NCBI GenBank assembly: GCA_964633225.1
Contig: CAZWFQ010000001.1
Coordinates: 62,001 to 126,000 of the forward strand
Length of the DNA: 64,000 nt
Direction of reading: 5' to 3'
Source: JAKQIM01 sp964633225
GTDB taxonomy: Bacteria; Chloroflexota; Anaerolineae; Anaerolineales; UBA4823
Made by a program: the position numbers and the translations under genes. Of the stretch, positions 15,207 through 23,370 are shown in pieces (within the stretch, counting starts at the first letter, position 1; each line of letters begins with the position of its first letter). The notes below the pieces were generated by a model. It had not been told where the DNA came from, searched no databases, and saw only the letters and a list, made by a program, of their open reading frames with translations.

Positions 15207-17273
15207 TCAGGGTTTTGTTATGCATGCGCTGATATCTGCCAGGATGCGGTAGTCTACGCCGATATTGACCGGCTGTTTCCGTTCTTCCATGAAATTTACA
15301 CAGGGTTGTTCAAAACGAGCCCGTTGGTCGTTGCTCAGTTCGCGCCACCAGCGCTCATCAAAATACACATAGTCGAAGCCAGCCTGGGCAATGGCAGCCG
15401 GATGGGGGTCGGTGACCAAGGCCTCCCATTCGGGCAAGGGAAAGTAGATGGTAGAATGGGCGCGCGGAATCCGCCCAAACAAGGCTGGCGAGCGGGATGC
15501 CATGGGGTCAAAGACCTGTGCCGAGGAGGGCAAACGGTCCCAATAGTCTTGGGCAATGCCGGCGTCCAGGTCGGTCAGGTAATAGGTATACTGTGTGAAC
15601 TGCATGGCGGGAAGCTGGAAAGCCAGGATCACTACACCGCCCACCAGTGCAATGACGCAGCCCAGGTCTAGACCCAATCGGGCGGGCAGGTTCAACCGTT
15701 TGCTCTTTTGCCAGAGGATAGGGAAGCCCAATACCAGCCAGGTCCACAGGGCCGTATCTGTCATACGCGTGGTAGAGCGGTCCACGCCGTATTCCACCAG
15801 CAAGCCAAAGAGCATGCTGAGCAGCGCACTCCAACCCAGGCCCAGGCTGAACCAATCGGCGCGGCGGCGCCTGGGCCACTGCCAGGCAATTACCACCGGG
15901 ATCAGCAGCAGTACCGGGCCCAGCTCTGCCAGCAGCACCAGAAGCTGCCGTCCATCCAAAATAGAGAGCTGCCCCAGGTGGGCCGAGTAGAGTGCGGGAG
16001 GCCAGCGCAAGGCAAAGCCATAGGCATTGGATGTTGCGGCGCTCTCTCCGATCAAGGCGGCGCCCGCGCTGCGCAGGGTTTCGGTGATGAAGCCGCCCTG
16101 TACTGCGCTGAGCAGTGCCGAGACAGCCAGCACCGCGCCCCACTGCATGGCACTGGTCCCCGGCAAAGAAGGTTGTTTCCCTGGTCCCTTACCCAGGGCC
16201 AAGAAAATCGCCAGGGCTATCCCAAGCCATAACATGGCGAAGATGTGTTCTGCGCTGAGCGCCAGGTTGGCGAAAATGAGAGTCCAGGCAGCCAGGCCCA
16301 GCGGGGTGAAGCGGCGCTGCGGCGGCAAGAGCAAGAGCAGCGTCAGAACAGTCATATAGGGCAGGGCGCCAGTGCCGCCCAGGGTGAAGGTCACTGGCAC
16401 AAAGATGCCGTTGTGGAAAGCAAAGGGGAAAGAGATGACCCCGCCGCCTTCGATGAACCAGGGCCGGAATAAAGCTGCAGCCAGGCTGGAGCCAGTATCC
16501 AGGCCGGTATTTTGCATGAGAACGCCCTTGCTCAGCCATGCCAACCAGGGGCCTGGCAGCAAGGTCAGCAGCCAGCGTGTGCCACCACCCAGGCCAAATG
16601 CCAGGCTGCCCAGCAGACCGGCTTTGCGAGAATGGGTCATGCGCCGCACCCAAACATAGCCCAGCACCATGGTGAAAGCCAACGCCGCGGAGCGGCTGGC
16701 ATCCCAGGCGCTCCAGGGAAAGAAGCCTGCCAGCCGTACCAGGCTGGCAGCAAAAACCTGGATCCCGTAATGGTATGCAAAGCGCAGATCGGGGTTGAGG
16801 TAAAGATGGGGGGGGATGTCGCCCGCGGCCATGGTGGAGACGAGGGGGATGTGCAGGTATTCATCGAAGAGCGCCAGGCCGCGGTGGATAAAGGTGAAAA
16901 GGACAGTGAGAAGTGCAGTGGCTAGTGGATAGTGAATAGTGGATAGGATCAGGCGCAGTGTATTTTTCAGACCAGCCAGGCGGGCGGGCCAGGTTACCTG
17001 CCCAGGTACAGCCAACCTGGCGGCGAACAGGCCGGCAAGCAGAATGCTGATGGCGCTCAGCCAATAGGCCGGGGTGAGCGGCAGCAGGTTGGCCAGCAGG
17101 TTGCTCAGGGTGATGAACAGCAGCAGCCCGGCAGCCAGGCCAGTGACCAGGCGCTCGGCACGCCGCAGGTAAAAAGCGCTGCTGACCAGCAGGTAGCCAC
17201 CTAGCGCCCAAGAAGCGGTCAGCAGCAGGTAGAGAATTAGATCGAGCAGGTTATCAGTACGGCTCCAGTACAT
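15207..17273 (-). CDS. Large multi-spanning membrane protein, GT-C-like
   Basis: 688-aa protein with a dozen or more hydrophobic segments and a soluble C-terminal tail of about 130 residues. The first large loop carries FDEYLHIPL, an acidic motif placed as in GT-C glycosyltransferases, which use lipid-linked sugars on the outer face. I do not recognise the family; a glycosyltransferase or polymerase-like role is inferred from layout. At about residue 115 the helix region contains STIHYPLAT, the in-frame translation of a short dispersed repeat. No clear ribosome site precedes the ATG. The next gene upstream ends 20 bases away. Confidence 0.7.
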   Translation of the reverse strand: MYWSRTDNLLDLILYLLLTASWALGGYLLVSSAFYLRRAERLVTGLAAGLLLFITLSNLLANLLPLTPAYWLSAISILLAGLFAARLAVPGQVTWPARLAGLKNTLRLILSTIHYPLATALLTVLFTFIHRGLALFDEYLHIPLVSTMAAGDIPPHLYLNPDLRFAYHYGIQVFAASLVRLAGFFPWSAWDASRSAALAFTMVLGYVWVRRMTHSRKAGLLGSLAFGLGGGTRWLLTLLPGPWLAWLSKGVLMQNTGLDTGSSLAAALFRPWFIEGGGVISFPFAFHNGIFVPVTFTLGGTGALPYMTVLTLLLLLPPQRRFTPLGLAAWTLIFANLALSAEHIFAMLWLGIALAIFLALGKGPGKQPSLPGTSAMQWGAVLAVSALLSAVQGGFITETLRSAGAALIGESAATSNAYGFALRWPPALYSAHLGQLSILDGRQLLVLLAELGPVLLLIPVVIAWQWPRRRRADWFSLGLGWSALLSMLFGLLVEYGVDRSTTRMTDTALWTWLVLGFPILWQKSKRLNLPARLGLDLGCVIALVGGVVILAFQLPAMQFTQYTYYLTDLDAGIAQDYWDRLPSSAQVFDPMASRSPALFGRIPRAHSTIYFPLPEWEALVTDPHPAAIAQAGFDYVYFDERWWRELSNDQRARFEQPCVNFMEERKQPVNIGVDYRILADISACITKP
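16913..16946. repeat. GTGGAT/GTGAATA-type short repeat, copy 5, inside a membrane-protein gene
   Basis: The clearest copy: CTAGTGGATAGTGAATAGTG then GATAG. On the minus strand it reads in frame as LSTIHYPLA within the GT-C-like protein. Confidence 0.65.
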
Positions 17274-17293
17274 GGGGGCTTTTTTCTACCTGG

Positions 17294-19084
17294 TTAGCGG
17301 CAGGGTTCGGCGCGCGGCACGTAGAGCACCACGCCCGCCGTTTCTAGCTCGGCCAGGGGCTCGTAATCGCACAGCAGGGGCTCTGAGACGTGACGCACCC
17401 AGGCGTCATTCTCCTCGCCAAAGCTATGTGCCGGACCCTGGTATTGGATGCTCATTGGCTCGGCCACAATAACGGCGTAACGCTGGTTCAGCAGATCGGC
17501 ATGGAAGGCATCAAGATAGGGGGCATTGGATGCCATGGCCATTTCCATCAGAAAGACCAATTCATAGTCGGCAACCAGGGGCGCTTCCACCTCGTCCAAA
17601 GCCAACAGGTGACGCTGGTTGATGAATAACACTTCGCCGCCTTGCTGAACGGCGACCTCCACCACCTGGCGCAGGGTTTGCAGTTCTGCCTGGGCGGCAA
17701 CCAGGTTGCGCTGGGGCAGGGGGCCGCCGGATGAGATGGCAAAGAAAATTGGGACAAGCAGGGCCATGGCCTGTAACAGGGCCGAGAGTGAATGGTAAAT
17801 GCCGGCCTGAGAGCGGCTGCGGTTGGGCTGTGTGACAGGCTCAGCAGGTGAGGTGTCGGGAGTCATACGCTCCAGGGTAATGAAACCCCCGATGATCAAA
17901 AGCAGGGCCAGGTAGGCATCCAGGTTGTGCAGGTTGCTGCCCCCGCCGATCTTGACGCTGACCACCACCCCACCCGCAAACAAAACAAAGAGGATCGCTC
18001 CAAGGCCAAGCAAGCGTAGGAAGTGATAGCGGCGCCAGTGCTGCGCCACGTGCAGGCAGATGAGCAGTACCAGCGGCAGCGAGACCAGGATTGCGCTGGG
18101 TAAGATGCCCAGGGGGTAAGTGGGATTAGGCTTCAGGCGGTACCAGAGCAGATCGGAACTGAAGCTGGAGCCAAACTGCTCGGCCGGGTTGCCAGACCAC
18201 AGTTTGTAGGCTGTTTGCGAAGCGTAAGCCAGGATGGTGCCAAGCAAAGTCCAGCCGGCGGGGGGCAGCAAATAGCGCCAGGCAGGGCGGGTCAGGGGCC
18301 GCTCCAGCAGGTACAGGGCGGCAGCCAGCAGCCCTGGAACGGGCAGCCAGTTAATCCGGCTGATGCCCGCCCACAGAGAGGCCAACAGCACCACCAGGAG
18401 GGTGCGCCAGGGTTTCTGCCCGTCATAAGCCCATAAGACCAGGATCACCATCACCAAGAGGTGATAATAGACCGGACCCTGGAACAAGAACAAGGCCGCC
18501 CATGCGGCAACGACTGAAGTCGTTACTACGATGGGTAAAGTAGGCAGTGTCGTAACGACTTTAGTCGTTACCAGGCCCAGCCGCTTTGCCAACAGCCAAC
18601 CTGCCAGGCTGCTGGTCACCAGCCACAGCAGTACCTGCCACAGGCGGTGCAGCCATAACGGCGAATTTGGAACGAGAAAGGGGACTGCCTGCATCAGATA
18701 GCGGCTGGGGTGCAGTACAGAAGTGGGAACACGCAGGCCGTAGAGCCATTCCGAAAGGTACAGCGACCCATAATAATAGCGGCTGGCTTCAGACCAGCCC
18801 AGCGAGAAGGGGAACGTGGAGAGATCGGGCAAGAAAGCCGCCAGCTTGTACACCACGCCTTGTGCCAGGGCAGTCAACAGCAGGGCCTGTCCCCAGCCCA
18901 GGGTGGCCTTGATGCGGCGCAGGATCCAGGCTCCGCCCACCACCAGTCCCCCAAAGAGCGCCGTGCGCGCCGGGATGATCAGGTCTTCTGGCAGGCCAGA
19001 AAGCCAGGTGCCCGCAGGCCCCATCACCAGCCAGGGGAAGAGGAGCAGCCAGAGCAAGAAGAGTAGGCTGAGTGGATATTTCAT
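17294..19084 (-). CDS. Large multi-spanning membrane protein with two in-frame repeat insertions
   Basis: 596-aa membrane protein from the chosen Met at 19084. The upstream open frame to 19258 overlaps the DDN-family gene and lacks a protein-like pattern. It begins with a signal-anchor-like MKYPLSLLFLLWLLLF and has about ten to twelve hydrophobic stretches, then a soluble C-terminal domain of about 160 residues. The stretch VTTKVVTTLPTLPIVVTTSVV is coded by two palindromic repeat units inserted in the coding sequence. Family not recognised; GT-C-like assembly enzyme is a guess from context. Confidence 0.65.
   Translation of the reverse strand: MKYPLSLLFLLWLLLFPWLVMGPAGTWLSGLPEDLIIPARTALFGGLVVGGAWILRRIKATLGWGQALLLTALAQGVVYKLAAFLPDLSTFPFSLGWSEASRYYYGSLYLSEWLYGLRVPTSVLHPSRYLMQAVPFLVPNSPLWLHRLWQVLLWLVTSSLAGWLLAKRLGLVTTKVVTTLPTLPIVVTTSVVAAWAALFLFQGPVYYHLLVMVILVLWAYDGQKPWRTLLVVLLASLWAGISRINWLPVPGLLAAALYLLERPLTRPAWRYLLPPAGWTLLGTILAYASQTAYKLWSGNPAEQFGSSFSSDLLWYRLKPNPTYPLGILPSAILVSLPLVLLICLHVAQHWRRYHFLRLLGLGAILFVLFAGGVVVSVKIGGGSNLHNLDAYLALLLIIGGFITLERMTPDTSPAEPVTQPNRSRSQAGIYHSLSALLQAMALLVPIFFAISSGGPLPQRNLVAAQAELQTLRQVVEVAVQQGGEVLFINQRHLLALDEVEAPLVADYELVFLMEMAMASNAPYLDAFHADLLNQRYAVIVAEPMSIQYQGPAHSFGEENDAWVRHVSEPLLCDYEPLAELETAGVVLYVPRAEPCR
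17781..17800. repeat. Weak GTGAAT-type repeat copy 6
   Basis: GAGAGTGAATGGTAAATG lies in the membrane-protein gene and reads IYHSLS on the minus strand. It is a poorer match than the other five copies. Confidence 0.3.
18509..18571. repeat. Two palindromic AACGACT-NN-AGTCGTT units
   Basis: AACGACTGAAGTCGTT (18509-18524) and GTAACGACTTTAGTCGTTAC (18552-18571) are near-perfect palindromes 27 bases apart. Both are read in frame inside the membrane protein, giving VVTT-type peptide. Confidence 0.75.
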
Positions 19085-19106
19085 CAATGGAAGCAATGGG
19101 AATGGC

Positions 19107-19715
19107 TTAGCGGCGTCGTTTGCGGCGGAAGAGTGCCAGAGGCAAAAGGATGAAGGTCGCCAGGGGCCAGACCCAGGATAAGTCGCCGGGGCCGTTTGTG
19201 CCGGTGCAGGCGATGCGGCGGCGGATGCGCACCAGGCGGTATTCTTTGGTGGCCGCATCCAGGGCTTCGTCGCTCATCTTAATTGGATCAAGTCCGGACG
19301 CATAAGCCGCAAAGCCGCTGGCAAAGAGCACCTGGCGCAAAATGGCCATACGGTTGGTGTCGTCCGATACGTCGATGGCGTCCCCCGCCCACCACCCATC
19401 CGGCAGCCAGACTTCAACGTTGGGGTTGCGGAGAATATTGCGATACCAATCTGCCAGGCTGCCAAAACCGGCTGTGCAGTAGAGATCGCCTTCGATAATG
19501 GTGTAATTCACCGGGGTGCGCCGCCGACGCCCCGATTTGCGCCCGGTGTGCGTCAACACCATGATGCGCCCGCCAACTTTTGGCCACCAGTTGACCCATG
19601 GGCCCAGTCCCAGCCGCCACAAGAACAGCATGAAGGGATTGAAGTATTTGAAGCCGCGGCGCAGCTTTTCATCCAAAGAAGATTGAGAAGGTAAGGAAGG
19701 TAATTGGGTGTTCAT
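19107..19715 (-). CDS. DDN-family (F420-dependent nitroreductase-like) protein with C-terminal membrane anchor
   Basis: 202 aa. The core matches the deazaflavin-dependent DDN fold: LTHTGRKSGRRRRTPVNY, then a beta-rich stretch and WYRNILRNPNVEVWL, the family's usual landmarks. Known members bind F420H2 and reduce quinones, nitro compounds or other substrates. The C terminus adds one hydrophobic helix (LATFILLPLALF) and a basic tail, suggesting a membrane-attached enzyme. A GGAGGAATAG ribosome site precedes the ATG closely. Its presence in a glycan locus is unexplained. Confidence 0.8.
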   Translation of the reverse strand: MNTQLPSLPSQSSLDEKLRRGFKYFNPFMLFLWRLGLGPWVNWWPKVGGRIMVLTHTGRKSGRRRRTPVNYTIIEGDLYCTAGFGSLADWYRNILRNPNVEVWLPDGWWAGDAIDVSDDTNRMAILRQVLFASGFAAYASGLDPIKMSDEALDAATKEYRLVRIRRRIACTGTNGPGDLSWVWPLATFILLPLALFRRKRRR

Positions 19716-19769
19716 CTATTCCTCCACGCTCAAAGCTTACCACAGAAAATGGGATTTCGCTCCCCTTGC

Positions 19770-20702
19770 TCAGAGTTTCTTGGAGTTTGCTTCTCCGGCC
19801 AGCATCTCTGGCACGAAGAGCGCGCCGGGCAGGCTGGCGAACATTTGCAGGACGCGCATCAGCAGTGCCAGGGTCAGGGCACTGGATGGGGAGATGCCGC
19901 CCAGGGTGGTGTAGAAGAAGGTCATCGAAAGCTCCTGGACGCCCATACCGTTGACCGAAATGGGTACCAGGGTGACAAAATAGGTGGCGCTCCACAAACC
20001 GGCGATGGACCAAAATGAGATCTGCTCTCCCATGCCACCCAACAGCAGCCAAACTTGGGCAAAGGTGCACAACATATGGATCCAGGTGCAGCCCAGGGCG
20101 CCCAGCAGGGCCCTTGGCTGGCCCAGCCAGCGTTTCATCACATCCAGCAGGTTTTGGCTGGCCTGCTTCAGGCGCTCCCATAACTTTCCCAGCCAGGGGA
20201 CGGCCAGGAAGAAGGGGTAATTCTTATGTCTGGAGGATGCAGGAGCGCTGCCCAGCCAACGGACGAAATCTGGCAGACCAAAGGGCAGAGCCATGGCCAT
20301 GCCCGCCATGCCCACCAGCCGGTCAGCCACCAGTGCCGCCAGGCAGGTTGCCCGGTCATAGCCCAGGCGCAGGGCCGCACCCAGGCGCACCACATCGCCG
20401 CCGATGGTGGTGGGTAAAAAATTGGAAGCGAAAAGCCCGGCCAGGGTGATGCGCAGGCTCTGCCAGAACGCAATGCCCGTGTTGGCTGAACGCATCAGTA
20501 CATGCCAACGTCCGGCCACAGCCAGGCGAGAGATGAATACCAGCAGCAGGGCCAGAACCAAACGCCATCCGGCAATCTGCCGGATGGCGGAGGTAATCTC
20601 GTCCCAGCCTTGCTGGGCGAGCAGGTAGATCAAAAGGGCCACCGCCAACAACGTGCCTACCCAGCGCAGCAGGGGCGGGCGGGCGGCGGACTTTTCGGGC
20701 AT
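19770..20702 (-). CDS. UPF0104/YbhN-type lysylphosphatidylglycerol synthase-like membrane protein
   Basis: 310-aa integral membrane protein with about seven to eight hydrophobic segments. GIAFWQSLRITLAGLFASNFLPTTIGGD is the typical N-terminal landmark of the AglD/YbhN/MprF-flippase family; VPISVNGMGVQELSM is the later one. Members translocate lipids or support lipid-linked sugar transfer. It is 2 bases from the gmd stop, so it is in the same operon. Function within the locus cannot be fixed. Confidence 0.82.
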   Translation of the reverse strand: MPEKSAARPPLLRWVGTLLAVALLIYLLAQQGWDEITSAIRQIAGWRLVLALLLVFISRLAVAGRWHVLMRSANTGIAFWQSLRITLAGLFASNFLPTTIGGDVVRLGAALRLGYDRATCLAALVADRLVGMAGMAMALPFGLPDFVRWLGSAPASSRHKNYPFFLAVPWLGKLWERLKQASQNLLDVMKRWLGQPRALLGALGCTWIHMLCTFAQVWLLLGGMGEQISFWSIAGLWSATYFVTLVPISVNGMGVQELSMTFFYTTLGGISPSSALTLALLMRVLQMFASLPGALFVPEMLAGEANSKKL

Positions 20703-20704
20703 GC

Positions 20705-21673
20705 TCAGGCGATCTCCTTCCCCAGGCGCTTGATGTCTGCTTCGACCATCATCTGTACCAGCCCTTCAAAATTAACCTGGGGCTGCCAACCGAGTACATT
20801 TTTTGCATGGCTGGGGTCTGAGACCAGCAGATCGACCTCCGCTGGGCGGTAAAAACGTGGATCAACAACCACGTACTGTTCGTAATCCAACCCCAGGTGG
20901 CCGAATGCCTTCTCGCAAAACTCGCGCACCGAATGTGTCTCGCCGGTGCCCACTACGAAATCATCTGGTTTCTCGGCTTGCAGCATGCGCCACATCGCTT
21001 CAACATAGTCGCCGGCAAAGCCCCAGTCGCGGCGTGATTCCAGGTTGCCCAGGCGCAGCTCTTTGGCCAGGCCCAGCTTGATGCGGGCAGCGCCATGTGT
21101 GATCTTACGGGTCACAAATTCCATGCCGCGGCGCGGGCTCTCATGATTGAATAAGATGCCCGAGACCGAAAATAGGTTATATGACTCGCGGTAGTTGACC
21201 GTGATCCAGTGCCCGTACATTTTTGCCACGCCGTAGGGGCTGCGTGGGTAGAAAGGGGTTGTCTCACGCTGGGGCACTTCAAGTACTTTGCCGAACATCT
21301 CGGAAGAAGATGCCTGGTAAAAGCGCGTCTTGGGGCTGATCAAACGAACCGCCTCCAACATGCGGGTCACGCCCAGGCCGGTCACCTCACCGGTCAACAC
21401 AGGCTGGTTCCAGGAAGTGGGAACGAAAGACTGGGCTGCCAGGTTGTAGATTTCATCGGGCTGATGCTGTTCGAGCAGGTCCATCAATGAGCTTTGATCG
21501 TGCAGATCGCCCTGGATGATGTCAATATCATCTTGCAGGTGTTGGATGCGTTCAAAGGTCAAGGTGCTGGACCGGCGCACCATGCCAACGACCTTGTAAT
21601 TTTTTGAGAGCAGCAGCTCTGCCAGGTAAGAACCGTCTTGACCGGTGATCCCGGTGATGAGTGCAGTAGGCAA
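20705..21673 (-). CDS. gmd: GDP-mannose 4,6-dehydratase
   Basis: SDR that converts GDP-D-mannose to GDP-4-keto-6-deoxy-D-mannose, precursor of GDP-fucose, rhamnose or perosamine. GITGQDGSYL at residues 7-16 is the hallmark; SSSEMFG and YGVAKMYGH give the catalytic Thr/Ser-Glu-Tyr-Lys set, and NHESPRRG follows. The start codon is TTG, eight codons before the hallmark, supported by an AAGGAG ribosome site 6 bases upstream; no ATG fits better. With the fcl-like gene at 11 kb it would give GDP-L-fucose. Confidence 0.93.
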   Translation of the reverse strand: MPTALITGITGQDGSYLAELLLSKNYKVVGMVRRSSTLTFERIQHLQDDIDIIQGDLHDQSSLMDLLEQHQPDEIYNLAAQSFVPTSWNQPVLTGEVTGLGVTRMLEAVRLISPKTRFYQASSSEMFGKVLEVPQRETTPFYPRSPYGVAKMYGHWITVNYRESYNLFSVSGILFNHESPRRGMEFVTRKITHGAARIKLGLAKELRLGNLESRRDWGFAGDYVEAMWRMLQAEKPDDFVVGTGETHSVREFCEKAFGHLGLDYEQYVVVDPRFYRPAEVDLLVSDPSHAKNVLGWQPQVNFEGLVQMMVEADIKRLGKEIA

Positions 21674-21709
21674 GTTAATCTCCTTTGTGGATAAAATTCA
21701 GAAGGTGAA

Positions 21710-23350
21710 TTATAACCCAACGTCCTTGGATTTTGTCTTCCGATCTTTGAGCCAGCCGCCAATCAGGATGAGCACCGTGATCACCAGGGTGGCGGCAATC
21801 ATGATCCAGATATCCAGGTGGGGCAGGCTGGTGAAGTAGCGGCTGGCATACCACTCAGTGAACATGGCTACAAAGACAGCCTCGACAGCCAGCCAACGGT
21901 AGAGCCAGGCATCGCCCTGCTTTCGGGCCCAGCTCCAGGCCCAGGCCGCCAACAATGCCTGCCAGGCCAGCAGGATGGCGCGGTAGCGCGGGTTATCCCA
22001 CTGGTCGCCGCCAGCGTTCAGGGCCGCAATGATGATCCATGCCCACCCTGCCACGCTGATCCAGATCAACTGCATGCGGCGCGCTTCGCCTTTGGCGCGC
22101 AGTGCGCCGGTGAGTCCGTAAACCAAGAAAGGCGCCAGGGCGTACCACCCGGCGGCGCGCAAGAAGCCGATGATGCGCATGAGTGGGGCAGCGTCGGGGT
22201 CTCCAACCACAGCCGGAAGGACAGGCTGGGCAATCCCATACACCGTCACAATCAGCCAACGCCACTGCTCACCGGCACTGTCGAGCAGTTTTTGGAACAT
22301 GCCCGAAGCGCGCTCGGTGAGATATGATTGGAATTGGAAATTGTTTTGCAGCCAGGCAAACAAAACGCTAAACGGCCCATTGCCCTGTAATGATGGCAGG
22401 TTGGCCAGGATTGCGCCCCCCACCAGCAAAGCCACCACCAGCAGCCCAGCCAACAGGGCTGCCGGCAGCAAGACCCGGCTGCGTTGGGATGACAGCCAGG
22501 CGCCGGGGTCAAGCACCCATGCCCCCAGCAGCACGCCAATGGCGATCAAGGCAGCCAGGGGTTGGATCAAGAAGAGCAACAGGCCAGCTGCAATGACCCA
22601 GGCAATGGCTGGCCAAAATCGGCCAGTTCCAGGCACTTCTTTGTGCGCCTGGGCCAGGCCAAAGAAGGTCATGGCAACGGCAGCAAGCACAAAGGGCTCG
22701 CGCATCTGGCTGCTGCCCAACAGCACGCTTTCAGGGTACAGGGCAAATATCCAGGCAGCAGTGGTGCCTACCCAAGGCCCGAACCAGCTTCCGGCAGCCT
22801 TGCCAAGCAGCAGGGTTCCGCAAGCCGCAGCGGCCGCCCCCAGCAGCACAATCATCAGCGGGCGGTGGGCATCTGGGCTCAGCGTGCGGTAGAGCGTGGC
22901 GCTCAAGGCCAACAGGCCACCGTATTGGTCGCCGGAATAATCTCCTGAGAAGGCATCACTGAGCGGGTCAGAGGACGTCGCCAGCTCCCAGGCCTGGGTA
23001 TCGCGGATGTAGGCGTCGTGGAAGACATAACCGGCCTGGTGCTCTGCGCTATTCGCATAGCCAAGAGTGGGCAAGAAAATCAATAACAGCCCGCCAAGTG
23101 CCAGGCGGGCCCCAAAAGCAAGTTGGGCTGGGGCCAGGGTTGCTTTGTCGCTGCCAGAGACTTTCCAGGCGCCGTAGATGGCGGCCGCGGCCAGGGCAAA
23201 TAACAGCGTGTATGCCCCCCATGCGGCCAGAAAATTGCCGCGCCCATCGATGATGGCCAGCAGGCCGCCCCCACCCAAGATTTGGATGGTCCAGGATAGC
23301 GCCTGGCGGAGAGGTGGATGAATTCGGTTAAGAAGGGTTTGATCGCTCAT
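21710..23350 (-). CDS. Multi-spanning membrane protein, GT-C/PMT-like
   Basis: 546-aa membrane protein with roughly twelve hydrophobic segments. The loop after the second helix has acidic clusters (FHDAYIRDTQAWE, FSGDYSGDQYGG) placed as in GT-C enzymes that use polyprenyl-phosphate sugars. It ends with a basic tail (WLKDRKTKSK). It lies 20 bases after the next GT39-like gene, so the two are probably co-expressed. Whether it transfers sugars or links subunits is unknown. Confidence 0.7.
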   Translation of the reverse strand: MSDQTLLNRIHPPLRQALSWTIQILGGGGLLAIIDGRGNFLAAWGAYTLLFALAAAAIYGAWKVSGSDKATLAPAQLAFGARLALGGLLLIFLPTLGYANSAEHQAGYVFHDAYIRDTQAWELATSSDPLSDAFSGDYSGDQYGGLLALSATLYRTLSPDAHRPLMIVLLGAAAAACGTLLLGKAAGSWFGPWVGTTAAWIFALYPESVLLGSSQMREPFVLAAVAMTFFGLAQAHKEVPGTGRFWPAIAWVIAAGLLLFLIQPLAALIAIGVLLGAWVLDPGAWLSSQRSRVLLPAALLAGLLVVALLVGGAILANLPSLQGNGPFSVLFAWLQNNFQFQSYLTERASGMFQKLLDSAGEQWRWLIVTVYGIAQPVLPAVVGDPDAAPLMRIIGFLRAAGWYALAPFLVYGLTGALRAKGEARRMQLIWISVAGWAWIIIAALNAGGDQWDNPRYRAILLAWQALLAAWAWSWARKQGDAWLYRWLAVEAVFVAMFTEWYASRYFTSLPHLDIWIMIAATLVITVLILIGGWLKDRKTKSKDVGL

Positions 23351-23370
23351 GTACGCTCTCTGCGTGATGA

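Noticed and set aside
18509..18571. Inverted-repeat ends of an insertion sequence
   Set aside because: Only 63 bases, no transposase and no target duplication; the units are self-palindromes read within a gene.
19085..19258. N-terminal extension of the membrane protein at 17294
   Set aside because: It lies within the DDN-family gene in another frame; the internal Met starts a good signal-anchor helix.
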